A stretch of 64,000 nucleotides of DNA, taken from NCBI RefSeq assembly GCF_010994275.1, contig NZ_WMCD01000002.1, positions 310,001 to 374,000 of the forward strand, read 5' to 3'. This DNA comes from Cyclobacterium jeungdonense. GTDB lineage: Bacteria; Bacteroidota; Bacteroidia; Cytophagales; Cyclobacteriaceae. Positions 39,326-48,069 of the stretch are shown here, one piece after another. The number at the start of each line of letters is the position of its first letter. Position 1 is the stretch's first letter. The notes below the pieces were generated by a model, which saw only the letters and a program-made list of their open reading frames with translations, had not been told where the DNA came from and searched no databases. The position numbers and the translations under genes were made by a program.

Positions 39326-40405
39326 TTACCGGGGAACGGTTTTATATAAAACCAGTCCGGTGAGTCCAAATACGATATTGGGTATCCAGACTGCCAATAC
39401 GGGATAGGCGGTCCCCGCCTCTGCAAAAGTTCGGGAAAGTAAAAAAAGAATGATGTATACAAAGGCCAATAGAAACCCAAGGGCAATCTTAAACCCCGAC
39501 CCTCCCCTGGTTTTTTTTGCCGAAACGATCACTCCGATAAAAGTAAGCAGGATGGCAGCAAAGGGAGACATAAAGCGAACGTATTTCTCAATCCGGTAAA
39601 AACTGATATTGTCAGCACCCCTTGCTTCCAGAATTTCAATCTGATTCGTCAATTGGGGAAGGGTAAGGGTCTCGTGGTGATTTAGCGGAAGATCGAAATC
39701 ATCCGGTGTAATGGACAACGTAGTATCTATGGCATCTCCAGTAGACCAATTTTCTTTCATTTCCTCCAATTCGCGCAATTTCCAATTTTTTGCGCTCCAG
39801 GTATTTTTGGCAGTATCCCATACGATTCGGTCCGCTGAAAACTTGGATATCAATCTTCCGGAATCAATGCGCTCCAAGGTGAAATCATGTCCTGTATTAA
39901 CCGAAGTATAGTACCTTGAAATGTAGGCATATACCTCCGGATCCGAAGCCACTTTTATATGAATATTTTGCTGACTGGATTGGTATTGCTTATCCAGGTA
40001 TTCCTCCTTAAACTCCGAGACCCCTGCCGTCGCTACAGGCAATACCCATCCATTAAGAAAAAAGCTTACTACCGCAATCAATAAAGCCGAAAATAAAAAT
40101 GGCACCAACATGCGAAGAAAACTTACTCCGCTACTCAAAATCGCGATGATCTCCGTTCTGCCCGCCATTTTGGAAGTGATAAAAATCACTGAAATGAAAA
40201 CGGTTATCGGGGTAAGCAGATTATTAAGGTACAATCCGTAGTTCATCATGTACTGAAGCACCTCTTTGGTGGGCACATTATTCCGGATGTAGGTATCGTT
40301 TTTTTCAGTGAAGTCCAGCACCAGCACAATCAGGATCAACATCAAAACCACGAAAAGATAGGTTTTGAGAAAATCTCTGACGATGAGTTTGTCCAGTAGC
40401 TTCAT
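39326..40405 (-). CDS. lptG: LptF/LptG-family lipopolysaccharide export permease
   Basis: A 359-residue YjgP/YjgQ-family permease: three membrane helices at each end (first three within 1-125, last three about 270-355) around a periplasmic beta domain. The start LLDKLIVRDFLKTYLFV and SFLRMLVPFLFSALL are typical. With LptB and LptC it would extract lipopolysaccharide from the inner membrane. Whether it is LptF or LptG cannot be told from sequence alone. It lies downstream of tgt, separated by a 170-base structured region. Confidence 0.87.
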   Translation of the reverse strand: MKLLDKLIVRDFLKTYLFVVLMLILIVLVLDFTEKNDTYIRNNVPTKEVLQYMMNYGLYLNNLLTPITVFISVIFITSKMAGRTEIIAILSSGVSFLRMLVPFLFSALLIAVVSFFLNGWVLPVATAGVSEFKEEYLDKQYQSSQQNIHIKVASDPEVYAYISRYYTSVNTGHDFTLERIDSGRLISKFSADRIVWDTAKNTWSAKNWKLRELEEMKENWSTGDAIDTTLSITPDDFDLPLNHHETLTLPQLTNQIEILEARGADNISFYRIEKYVRFMSPFAAILLTFIGVIVSAKKTRGGSGFKIALGFLLAFVYIILFLLSRTFAEAGTAYPVLAVWIPNIVFGLTGLVLYKTVPR

Positions 40406-40464
40406 TCTAAAGGGTCTTTCATGGGTTTATAATTGTCTTTTAGTGGTCACATTGCCTGTCCCAA

Positions 40465-40538
40465 TACGAAATCGGGAGAATCTCGCCTGTTGGATAATCA
40501 TCCCTCCGTATGTCGCTTGCGACATGCCCGATTTCATA
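40465..40538 (-). repeat. Nested inverted repeat between tgt and lptG
   Basis: GAAATCGGG (40468-40476) and CCCGATTTC (40527-40535) form an outer stem that can extend to 12 bp with one G-U wobble. Inside lies a perfect small hairpin, ATGTCGC-tt-GCGACAT (40510-40525). No run of T follows, so it is not a simple terminator. It could be a processing structure in a tgt-lptG transcript or a copy of a dispersed repeat. Confidence 0.55.
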
Positions 40539-40575
40539 CTGTTTTTGAGAAAAAACGGATAAATCCGCGCTAAGT

Positions 40576-41706
40576 TTATAATCGCCTGCTTACTTTTTCT
40601 ACCATCTCCGTTTTCCAGGACAAGAAGTCCCCGGCCTGGATATGTTTCCTCGCCTGCTCCGTAAGCCAAAGGTAAAAGGATAAATTGTGAATGCTTGCAA
40701 TCTGAGCGGCCAGCATTTCCTTGCTAATGGTCAGGTGTCGCAGGTAGCTTTTGGTGTAGAAATTACTCACGTAGGATTGAAAACCTGTATCTAGCGGCGC
40801 GAAATCCATTTTCCATTTTTCATTCCGGATATTGATAATACCTTCCGTGGTGAACAGCATGCCGTTTCTGGCATTTCGGGTGGGCATCACGCAGTCAAAC
40901 ATATCGATACCCAGCGCTATCCCCTCCAATATATTGGCAGGTGTCCCGACGCCCATCAGGTACCGGGGTTTTTCTTCAGGCAAGAGTTCCGTTACCAAAT
41001 CTGTCATTTCATACATCATTTCGGCCGGTTCCCCTACCGAGAGTCCACCTATGGCATTGCCCTCCCTGTCCTGATCGGCCACAAAACGGGCCGCGTCTTT
41101 TCTCAGGTCTTTATAAGTGCTCCCCTGGATAATGGGGAAAAGCGCTTGTTGATATCCGTATTTGCACGAGGTCGCATCAAATCGTTCCATGCATCGCTTC
41201 AACCAACGGTGGGTCAGTTCCATGGAAGTTTTGGCATAACTCCGCTCGCAGGGGTAAGGTGTGCATTCATCAAAAGCCATGACGATATCTGCCCCAATGG
41301 TTCGTTGGACATCCATGACCGATTCAGGAGTAAAATGGTGCCTGGACCCATCGATGTGAGATTGAAACAAAACACCTTCTTCGGTTATTTTACGGCTTTC
41401 GGCAAGCGAAAACACCTGATATCCGCCACTATCGGTAAGAATAGGACCGGACCAGCCCATAAATTTATGCAAGCCTCCGGCAGTTTCCAATACCTCCAGC
41501 CCGGGCCGAAGGTATAGATGATAGGTGTTGCCCAATATGATCTGAGCCTTCACATCGTAGGTCAATTCACGCTGGTGGACTGCTTTGACTGACCCGGCAG
41601 TACCCACTGGCATAAAAATGGGAGTTTCGATTTCTCCATGGTCGGTCAGGATTTTCCCTGCTCTGGCTTTTGTGGCCCGATCCTTTTGTATAAGTTTAAA
41701 TTTCAT
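40576..41706 (-). CDS. tgt: tRNA-guanine(34) transglycosylase (queuine tRNA-ribosyltransferase)
   Basis: Exchanges G34 of tRNAs with GUN anticodons for preQ1 in queuosine synthesis. The 376 residues show LTDSGGYQVFSLAE with the catalytic Asp, GGLSVGEPAEMMYEM, MGVGTPANILEGIALGID and the nucleophile region MFDCVMPTRNARNG. Unusually, the zinc site C-x-C-x-x-C near residue 305 reads GFQSYVS, so the three cysteines are missing while YLRHL and SIHNL with their histidines remain. From memory, other Bacteroidota enzymes share this loss, so activity is still likely. Confidence 0.94.
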   Translation of the reverse strand: MKFKLIQKDRATKARAGKILTDHGEIETPIFMPVGTAGSVKAVHQRELTYDVKAQIILGNTYHLYLRPGLEVLETAGGLHKFMGWSGPILTDSGGYQVFSLAESRKITEEGVLFQSHIDGSRHHFTPESVMDVQRTIGADIVMAFDECTPYPCERSYAKTSMELTHRWLKRCMERFDATSCKYGYQQALFPIIQGSTYKDLRKDAARFVADQDREGNAIGGLSVGEPAEMMYEMTDLVTELLPEEKPRYLMGVGTPANILEGIALGIDMFDCVMPTRNARNGMLFTTEGIINIRNEKWKMDFAPLDTGFQSYVSNFYTKSYLRHLTISKEMLAAQIASIHNLSFYLWLTEQARKHIQAGDFLSWKTEMVEKVSRRL

Positions 41707-41718
41707 TCCTGCCTTTCA

Positions 41719-41750
41719 TTGAAAAATCCACCATTTACTCCTTATATTTG
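41719..41750 (+). promoter_or_regulatory. Bacteroidota-type promoter of the glycosyltransferase gene
   Basis: TTG at 41719-41721, a 21-base spacer and TATATTTG at 41743-41750. On the opposite strand TATTTTTG (41755-41762) could serve as the -7 element of tgt, so the two divergent promoters would overlap. Confidence 0.5.
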
Positions 41751-41828
41751 AGCACAAAAATAGGGGCATTTCTGCAAAAGAAACGAAATTTTTGATTTAA
41801 TCTTAGGCTACCTACTTAGCGGAATACT

Positions 41829-42956
41829 ATGGATATGATAATATGGGGGCTGTTTTTTTTGGCTGCAGGGATTCAGTTTACCTATTTGCTTTTTGTTTTT
41901 GGCAGGTTTGCCTTTTTCTATAAAGATAAAGGAGAGCAAAACCTCGATTTGAATACAAGTGGGGTATCCATTATCATCGCTGCAAAAAATGAAGCAACGC
42001 ATCTTAAGGACCTTATTCCTCTGTTGATGAACCAGAATTATCCTAAATTCGAGATCGTCGTTGTAAACGATCGTTCTACAGACGGATCAGAGGAATTATT
42101 AGCTACCTTATCAAAGGAGTATACCAATCTCAGATCCGTAACTATCCGCTACACACCGGCTCACCTGACTTCAAAAAAATATGCCCTAACGCTGGGGATA
42201 AAAGTATCCGCATACGACACCGTGTTACTCACGGATGCCGATTGCCGGCCCGTTTCGTCGAATTGGATCAAACGTATGTCGGCTCCCATACGAAATGATC
42301 AAATGACCTTTGTGCTGGGACACGGCTCCTACCTGGCCTTACCAGGTTTGCTGAATAAAATCATTCAGTTTGAAACTCTGATGACCGCTATTTATTATTT
42401 TTCATTCGGCTATTGGAAATCCCCATTCATGGGTGTGGGAAGAAATCTTTGTTACCGCAAGGATTTTTTTATCGAGAAAAAGGCCTTCAAATCCCTCTGG
42501 CATATCGAAGGAGGGGACGATGATTTGTTTGTAAACCGGCACGCAAATTCAAAAAATACAGCTGTTGTAGCTCACCCGGAAAGCATCACCGTATCGGAGC
42601 CCAAAACCAGTTTCAAAGAATACTTTATGCAAAAAAAACGGCATTTTCATGCAGGGAAATATTACCAGGCCAAAGACAAACTAAAGTTAGGCTTGTATAC
42701 GTTAAGTCATTTAGTGTTTTGGTTTGCAGGCATCGGGATTGTTATTCTTGACGCCTCCTGGGAACCAATTGCCTTGGTATTGGGGTTAGTTTTGGCAAGA
42801 GCCTTGCTTCAATATGTTATCATTGGGGAAGCCAGAAAAAAATTGGAAGGCAAAGGAAAAGTAATTTGGACCCTGTTTTTCGATTTGATGTACATGGTTA
42901 ATTATTGGGTCCTGGGTATGCAAGGCTACCTGTCAAAAACGGTTAAATGGAAATAA
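41829..42956 (+). CDS. Family 2 glycosyltransferase, membrane-bound
   Basis: A 375-residue protein with an N-terminal membrane helix, a GT-A fold catalytic domain (about 40-260: VSIIIAAKNEATHLKDLI, VVNDRSTDGSEELL, the metal-binding LLTDADCRP) and two or three C-terminal helices. Such enzymes add sugars from nucleotide donors to lipid or polysaccharide acceptors; the substrate is unknown. Its last ten bases overlap the sigma factor gene, so the two are coupled. Confidence 0.88.
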   Translation: MDMIIWGLFFLAAGIQFTYLLFVFGRFAFFYKDKGEQNLDLNTSGVSIIIAAKNEATHLKDLIPLLMNQNYPKFEIVVVNDRSTDGSEELLATLSKEYTNLRSVTIRYTPAHLTSKKYALTLGIKVSAYDTVLLTDADCRPVSSNWIKRMSAPIRNDQMTFVLGHGSYLALPGLLNKIIQFETLMTAIYYFSFGYWKSPFMGVGRNLCYRKDFFIEKKAFKSLWHIEGGDDDLFVNRHANSKNTAVVAHPESITVSEPKTSFKEYFMQKKRHFHAGKYYQAKDKLKLGLYTLSHLVFWFAGIGIVILDASWEPIALVLGLVLARALLQYVIIGEARKKLEGKGKVIWTLFFDLMYMVNYWVLGMQGYLSKTVKWK

Positions 42957-43558
42957 ACGAAAGAGGATTTTCAGACAAGGCATTAGAAGATTTTGAACTG
43001 ATCGACAAGGCGGTCCGGGACAAAGATCAGCAGGCCTATGCCTCGCTGATGAAGCGCTATAAAAAAGCCGTTTATTTTATGATCCTAAAAATGATCCGCG
43101 ATGCGGATGATGCGGAGGATCTTACTATGGAAGCATTTGCCAAAGCATTCCGGAACTTGCATAAATTCAAAAAAGACTATACGTTTAGCACCTGGCTTTT
43201 TCGCATTGCTACTAATAATACCATCGATTTTATCCGGAAAAAGAAGCTCAAAACCATGAGCCTAAACAATACCATGACGGATGACGGCGGCAATTCCGTT
43301 ACCATCGATATTGAAGATGATGACAACAATCCTCAGGATGAATACATCAAATCCCAACGAAAGGAAATGGTGCGCCTATTCGTATCCAAATTACCCGCGA
43401 AATACCGAAAATTGGTAAAATTGAGGTATTTTGATGAGCTTTCCTATGACGAAATTGCAGCGGAACTGGGGAAACCTCTGGGTACGGTGAAGGCCCAATT
43501 GCACCGGTCCAGGGAGTTACTTTTTGAAATCGCTCAAGGCAAAAACAAGCATATCTGA
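42947..43558 (+). CDS. ECF-type RNA polymerase sigma factor
   Basis: A 203-residue sigma-70 family protein with region 2 (about 30-100: MKRYKKAVYFMILKMIRDAD, quoted in part, then DAEDLTMEAFAKAFRNLHKF and FSTWLFRIATNNTIDF) and region 4 (about 140-195: LPAKYRKLVKLRYFDELSYD with GTVKAQLHRSRELLFE). No anti-sigma factor gene is adjacent. It overlaps the glycosyltransferase gene and sits 3 bases before rsmG. Similar sigma factors are abundant in Cytophagales; the regulon is unknown. Confidence 0.93.
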   Translation: MEINERGFSDKALEDFELIDKAVRDKDQQAYASLMKRYKKAVYFMILKMIRDADDAEDLTMEAFAKAFRNLHKFKKDYTFSTWLFRIATNNTIDFIRKKKLKTMSLNNTMTDDGGNSVTIDIEDDDNNPQDEYIKSQRKEMVRLFVSKLPAKYRKLVKLRYFDELSYDEIAAELGKPLGTVKAQLHRSRELLFEIAQGKNKHI

Positions 43559-43561
43559 GCC

Positions 43562-44203
43562 ATGAATCCAGACCCTATTCAGTCTTATTTCCCAAACCTG
43601 AGTCCCCATCAGGTGGAGCTGTTTGAGCAATTAGGGGCCTTGTATCAGGATTGGAACAGCAAAATCAATGTGATCAGCAGAAAGGACATGGATCACTTCT
43701 ATGTCCATCACGTATTGCACTCCCTTGGTATTGCCAAAGTCATCCAGTTTACTCCTGGGACCAAAGTTCTCGACATTGGTACCGGAGGGGGTTTTCCAGG
43801 CATCCCACTGGCCATTTTGTTTCCCGAAGCCCACTTCCATCTGGTAGATTCTATTGGGAAAAAAATAATAGTGGTCAAAGACGTAGTCAAGAAACTCGGA
43901 TTAAAAAACGTAGAAGCCCAGCAGGCAAGGGCAGAGAGCTTAAACCGTACCTATCATTTTATCGTCAGTAGAGCCGTTACCCAAATGGAAAAATTCTACC
44001 CCTGGGTGCAGCGCAAATTCAGGAAGGAAGATGTCCATAAAGACTTTGCCAATGGGGTATTTTACCTCAAAGGAGGAGAAGTAGATGAAGAGTTGGAGGC
44101 ATTGGACCTGAATTACGTTCCTTATTTTCTGGAAGATTATTTTAAAGAGCCCTTCTTTGAAACCAAAAAAGTGATTTACCTTCCCTACGAGGGAAAAAGG
44201 TGA
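43562..44203 (+). CDS. rsmG: 16S rRNA (guanine(527)-N(7))-methyltransferase RsmG
   Basis: SAM-dependent methyltransferase that modifies G527 of 16S rRNA. The 213 residues show NVISRKDMDHFYVHHVLHSL, the SAM loop VLDIGTGGGFPGIPLAILFP and FIVSRAVTQMEKFYPW, all characteristic of RsmG/GidB. It follows the sigma factor gene by 3 bases. Confidence 0.96.
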   Translation: MNPDPIQSYFPNLSPHQVELFEQLGALYQDWNSKINVISRKDMDHFYVHHVLHSLGIAKVIQFTPGTKVLDIGTGGGFPGIPLAILFPEAHFHLVDSIGKKIIVVKDVVKKLGLKNVEAQQARAESLNRTYHFIVSRAVTQMEKFYPWVQRKFRKEDVHKDFANGVFYLKGGEVDEELEALDLNYVPYFLEDYFKEPFFETKKVIYLPYEGKR

Positions 44204-44391
44204 TAAACGCCCATTTAGCGGCCGAATAGTGATTTTTATTTTAAAGCGTAGCTGGCTATAGCCAAAAAATTTTGTCCGATTAGACGTAAAATCTTGCGGC
44301 TGAGAAGCTTCGTATTTCAGCCATCTCCCGTTTAGAGATGGCTTCAAAAGCACTGAATCCGTAGTTCTTTCTTTTGGAACGGACAATCCGT
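44204..44391. repeat. Structured intergenic region with hairpins, candidate dispersed repeat
   Basis: This 188-base gap between two convergent genes holds several inverted repeats: AGCCATCTC-ccgttta-GAGATGGCT at 44319-44343 (9-bp perfect stem), GGCTATAGCC near 44250-44260, and GGCTGA / TCAGCC around 44298-44322. No T tract follows the main stem, so terminator function is doubtful. It could be a copy of a genome-wide repeat. Confidence 0.45.
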
Positions 44392-44925
44392 TTACCGGAC
44401 CAATAGAAATTCCGCACTTGCCTCACCTACCGTAACTCCTTCCATATCGAATTCTTCAAAGTCCGAAACATCAGGAATGGTAGCCACCCGGAGCCGATTG
44501 TCTGAAAATTCCAGGATATCCATTACAATGGTATCGTCCTGGTCTTCCATCAGCAGTTGCCCGTCTTTTATTTCCCATGTGCCGGCAAAATTTTCATCTC
44601 CCCGGATGGGAAATCGTTCATTCCCAAGTGGCAAGCCTGCAGCACTTATTTCTACAAATAAAACAAATCCTCCCTCAGCCTGTACAGACTGGGGGGTCTC
44701 CCCAAAATCTACGGTCATTTGGTAATCTTCGCCTGTTCCGGTAAGGGAGACAGGAACAGCATTTTGCGTGCCGGGAATCACTGCACTGCCAGAAGCCTGT
44801 ACGTTGGCCTCCTGAAGGGTCCAAACACCACCGGCCAATTGAGCCTGCTCCGGGGTTTCCTCTGTCGGTTCACACCCAAATAACAGAAACAACCCTAAGA
44901 GTGAAAATGATAGTAGTCTTTTCAT
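44392..44925 (-). CDS. Lipoprotein of unknown function, lipocalin-like
   Basis: A 177-residue protein with a lipoprotein signal peptide ending LFLLFGCEPTEE (acylated Cys near 18). The mature part is acidic and beta-rich (GGVWTLQEANVQASG, FAGTWEIKDGQLLMEDQDD), similar to lipocalin-like domains found in many Bacteroidota lipoproteins. No catalytic motif is seen. It lies 3 bases after der and could be co-transcribed with it. Confidence 0.75.
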   Translation of the reverse strand: MKRLLSFSLLGLFLLFGCEPTEETPEQAQLAGGVWTLQEANVQASGSAVIPGTQNAVPVSLTGTGEDYQMTVDFGETPQSVQAEGGFVLFVEISAAGLPLGNERFPIRGDENFAGTWEIKDGQLLMEDQDDTIVMDILEFSDNRLRVATIPDVSDFEEFDMEGVTVGEASAEFLLVR

Positions 44926-44928
44926 AAT

Positions 44929-46242
44929 TTATTTCTTTTTGTAAGTAATTTTGATGGGAACCCCTTCAAAATCAAAATTCTCCCGCAATCTGTTCTCCAG
45001 GAATCGGGTGTAAGGAGACTTAATGTATTGTGGCAAATTACAGAAAAAGGCAAACACAGGGTTTTTTGTAGGAAGTTGGGTAATGTACTTGATTTTGATG
45101 TATTTCCCCTTGTTTGCCGGTGGTGGGTATTTTTCTATTTCCGGAAGTAATAGCTCGTTCAACTTGGAAGTCGGGACTTTCCGGTGTTTGTTTTCATATA
45201 CCCTCATTGCCAGTTCCATGGCCTGAAAAATCCGCTGCTTGGTCAATGCTGAGATAAAGATGATCGGAATCCACTTATTTTCTCCCAGCTTATGGGTCAT
45301 GTCATCCTTAAAGGTTTGCATGGTCTTGTGGTCTTTTTCGATCAAATCCCATTTATTGACCATGATCATAATTCCCTTATTGTTCTTGATGGCAAGGGAT
45401 ATCAGGTTGACATCCTGGGCCTCCAGCCCACGGGAAGCATCAACCATGACGATGACCACATCCGAATCTTCCAGCGTTCGCAGGGAACGCATGACGGAAT
45501 AAAATTCAATGTCCTCTTTTACCTTCGCTTTTTTTCGAATTCCAGCCGTGTCGGTAAGGATGTAATCCTTCCCATACAACTGATACCGGGTATGGATGGC
45601 ATCCCGGGTAGTTCCTGCTTCATCGGTAACAATAGATCGTTCTTTTCCAATCAGTGCGTTAAGAAAAGAAGATTTACCCACATTAGGCCTTCCTAAAATG
45701 GATATTTTGGGAACTCCCTCATCAGGGTCTTCTTCTCCTTCGTCCGGAAACTTTTGGATCACCTCATCCAGCAGGTCACCAATTCCACTCCCGCTGGAAG
45801 AAGAAATAGGGAAAATGGTTTCTTCGCCAATGCCCAGCGCGTAAAATTCATTAGCCGTCAGCATTTTATCCAAATTATCCGCCTTGTTGGCCACCATAAA
45901 CAGCGGTTTGTCCGTGCCCCTGAGTTCTTTGGCGAATTCTGTATCCAAATCCGTCAGGCCATCCAGACAGTCTACCACAAAAAGAATCACCGAGGCCTCA
46001 TCAATGGCCAGGCGTACCTGTTTCCGGATTTCCTTTTCAAAAATATCATCCGAACCCGTGACATACCCTCCGGTATCGATAACAGAAAAGAACTTTCCTC
46101 CCCACTGTGCATGGCCGTAATGCCTGTCTCGTGTCACCCCACTAAGATTATCTTCGATGGCTTTCCGCTCTTCAACGAGCCGGTTAAAAAGCGTGGATTT
46201 TCCCACGTTAGGTCTCCCTACAATTGCTACTATATTAGCCAT
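44929..46242 (-). CDS. der: Ribosome biogenesis GTPase Der
   Basis: Essential GTPase with two tandem G domains and a C-terminal KH-like domain, acting in 50S assembly. Both P loops are visible (GRPNVGKSTLFNRL and GRPNVGKSSFLNAL), with DTGGY and DTAGI as G3 motifs and NKAD and NKWD as G4. Length 437 residues is normal. It lies 11 bases after era, so the two GTPases form an operon. Confidence 0.97.
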   Translation of the reverse strand: MANIVAIVGRPNVGKSTLFNRLVEERKAIEDNLSGVTRDRHYGHAQWGGKFFSVIDTGGYVTGSDDIFEKEIRKQVRLAIDEASVILFVVDCLDGLTDLDTEFAKELRGTDKPLFMVANKADNLDKMLTANEFYALGIGEETIFPISSSSGSGIGDLLDEVIQKFPDEGEEDPDEGVPKISILGRPNVGKSSFLNALIGKERSIVTDEAGTTRDAIHTRYQLYGKDYILTDTAGIRKKAKVKEDIEFYSVMRSLRTLEDSDVVIVMVDASRGLEAQDVNLISLAIKNNKGIMIMVNKWDLIEKDHKTMQTFKDDMTHKLGENKWIPIIFISALTKQRIFQAMELAMRVYENKHRKVPTSKLNELLLPEIEKYPPPANKGKYIKIKYITQLPTKNPVFAFFCNLPQYIKSPYTRFLENRLRENFDFEGVPIKITYKKK

Positions 46243-46253
46243 ATTCTGCTGAT

Positions 46254-47144
46254 TTATTGGTCGTAACCAAATTTTCTAAGTTTGTTTTTATTTGTTCGCC
46301 AGTTTTCCTCTACCTTAACATAGGTTTCAAGAAAAACTTTCTTTCCAAAAAATTTCTCCATTTCTTCCCGGGCTTTTGTTCCCACCCTTTTCAGTGCTTT
46401 TCCCTTATCCCCGATGATGATTCCTTTCTGGCTCTCCCTCTCCACATAGATCAATGCCCGCATCCGGATGAGTTTATCCGTTTCATCAAATTCCTCCACC
46501 CGTACTTCCGTACTGTAGGGAATTTCCTTTTTGTATTGGGTGAAGATTTTTTCACGAATGATTTCAGAAGCAAAAAAACGTTCCGGACGATCACTTAGTT
46601 CTTCTTTGTCATAAAATGGCGGGTGTACCGGCATTCTATCCAGGATTTCCTGTAAGATTTTTTGCAAATTGAAATTCTCAAGGGCAGACACCGGGATGGT
46701 TTCCGCTGCCTTTATTCTTTCCTGCCAGTAAGCGGTTACTTCCTGCAGCTTCTCCTCTTTATTGAGGTCTATCTTATTGATTACCAATAATACCGGAACC
46801 CCGGAACCATTAATTTTCTGAATGATTTCCTCAATATCCGTATCGTCTTCAAACAAATCCGTCACGAACACAATCACGTCTGCATCTTCCAGGGAAAGGT
46901 TCACGAAGCTCATCATGCTTTTGTGCAATTCGTACTTGGGTTTCAGCATTCCGGGGGTATCCGAAAAGACGATCTGGTATTCGGGTTCGTTCATGATTCC
47001 CAAAATCCGGTGGCGGGTGGTCTGTGCTTTTGAGGAAATGATGGAGAGCTTTTCACCCAAGAGGGCATTCATCAAGGTAGACTTTCCCACGTTAGGTTTT
47101 CCTATGATATTGACAAAGCCTGCTTTATGGTTGCTTTCGGACAT
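46254..47144 (-). CDS. era: GTPase Era
   Basis: GTPase that binds 16S rRNA and helps mature the 30S subunit. The 296 residues have G1 GKPNVGKSTLMNALLG, G2/G3 with SDTPGM, G4 NKID, and the C-terminal KH domain (about 205-290, with RESQKGIIIGDKGKALKRVG quoted in part as KGIIIGDKGKALKRVG). A perfect -7 element TACCTTTG on the minus strand (47162-47169) lies just upstream. Confidence 0.97.
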   Translation of the reverse strand: MSESNHKAGFVNIIGKPNVGKSTLMNALLGEKLSIISSKAQTTRHRILGIMNEPEYQIVFSDTPGMLKPKYELHKSMMSFVNLSLEDADVIVFVTDLFEDDTDIEEIIQKINGSGVPVLLVINKIDLNKEEKLQEVTAYWQERIKAAETIPVSALENFNLQKILQEILDRMPVHPPFYDKEELSDRPERFFASEIIREKIFTQYKKEIPYSTEVRVEEFDETDKLIRMRALIYVERESQKGIIIGDKGKALKRVGTKAREEMEKFFGKKVFLETYVKVEENWRTNKNKLRKFGYDQ

Positions 47145-47170
47145 GGACTCAATTTTTTTTACAAAGGTAC

Positions 47171-47200
47171 TTGATTTTTGAGAATATGTCCTTACCTTTG
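47171..47200 (+). promoter_or_regulatory. Bacteroidota-type promoter of the initiator tRNA
   Basis: TTG at 47171-47173, a 19-base spacer and TACCTTTG at 47193-47200, a full match to the Bacteroidota -33/-7 pattern. The tRNA starts 86 bases downstream. The left end adjoins a minus-strand TACCTTTG (47162-47169) for era, so the promoters are back to back. Confidence 0.7.
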
Positions 47201-47285
47201 TATCACAATAACGGATAGGGCAACGAAAAACGTTTGTTTCCGTATAAAATACCGAAAAGCGATTACAAATATTTTAAAAATATAT

Positions 47286-47358
<73 letters not shown>

Positions 47359-47361
47359 CAC

Positions 47362-47396
47362 AAAACCCCTTATACAGTACGTATTTGGGGTTTTTT
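47362..47396 (+). terminator. Rho-independent terminator after tRNA-Met
   Basis: AAAACCCC (47362-47369) and GGGGTTTT (47387-47394) form an 8-bp stem around a 17-base loop, followed by a T-rich run, four bases after the tRNA. Confidence 0.85.
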
Positions 47397-47592
47397 CTTT
47401 TTTAGGGGGCTGTTTGCTGCAGATGGATTCCTTTTTTTTTGTCTTTTTGTTGTGTTAAAAGTAAAGATTTAGCCTTCGTTTAGTTAGCCAGGTGTATAGG
47501 GCATTTACCAGGTAGCTCAGTTGAAATTCTCTCAGCCATACTTAAATTCTGTTTTTACCCATTCAACTTTTTTTCACTCCCAATGCTTCCCA

Positions 47593-48069
47593 TCAATACA
47601 GATAAGGGTGGTAATCTGTTGCGGGTGCAGTCACCTTATACTCCGATTGAAGAAAAGCAACCAAATCAATCAGTTCCTGTACCGTCATGACCTCGTTGTA
47701 ATTCTTCATCTTGGAAAGACCTTCTGCGGTGCTGGCATCTTCTTTGTATATCCACGCAATTTTATGGGAAGGGTTGATGACCGAAGTGACTAATTCTCCA
47801 TAGGATTTTTGTGTGCTTACTTCACCGCCGAGCTGTATTCTAAGACCATCATTTTCTCCCTGCCACTCAATCCCTGAAATACTATGGCATGCATTACAAG
47901 CCAATCTCGTATAGGTCGCTTTTCCAAGTTCAATGTCACCCTCAGGTAGCGCAAAACCACGCTCCTGCGTGTTACAACTACTCACAAATAATCCCCCACA
48001 TACTGCGATAAAGAGCAAAAAACTACTTGATGCAGTGCTTACGGTTTTCTTTTTCTTTATACGAAACAT
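47593..48069 (-). CDS. c-type cytochrome lipoprotein
   Basis: A 158-residue protein (start chosen at the ATG 48069, which gives a proper lysine-rich signal peptide; the frame extends upstream without good signal features). The signal ends near LFVSSCNTQ, a lipobox. One heme c site, CNACH, follows at about residue 60, and a methionine in KMKNYNEVM probably gives the distal ligand, as in class I cytochromes of oxidase or reductase complexes. No partner gene is adjacent. It may be an electron carrier anchored in the outer or inner membrane. Confidence 0.82.
   Translation of the reverse strand: MFRIKKKKTVSTASSSFLLFIAVCGGLFVSSCNTQERGFALPEGDIELGKATYTRLACNACHSISGIEWQGENDGLRIQLGGEVSTQKSYGELVTSVINPSHKIAWIYKEDASTAEGLSKMKNYNEVMTVQELIDLVAFLQSEYKVTAPATDYHPYLY

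Noticed and set aside
38407..39486. Longer start for the EamA transporter (359 residues)
   Set aside because: The extra N terminus overlaps lptG and reads like frame-shifted lptG sequence; the ATG at 39324 directly after the lptG stop is better.
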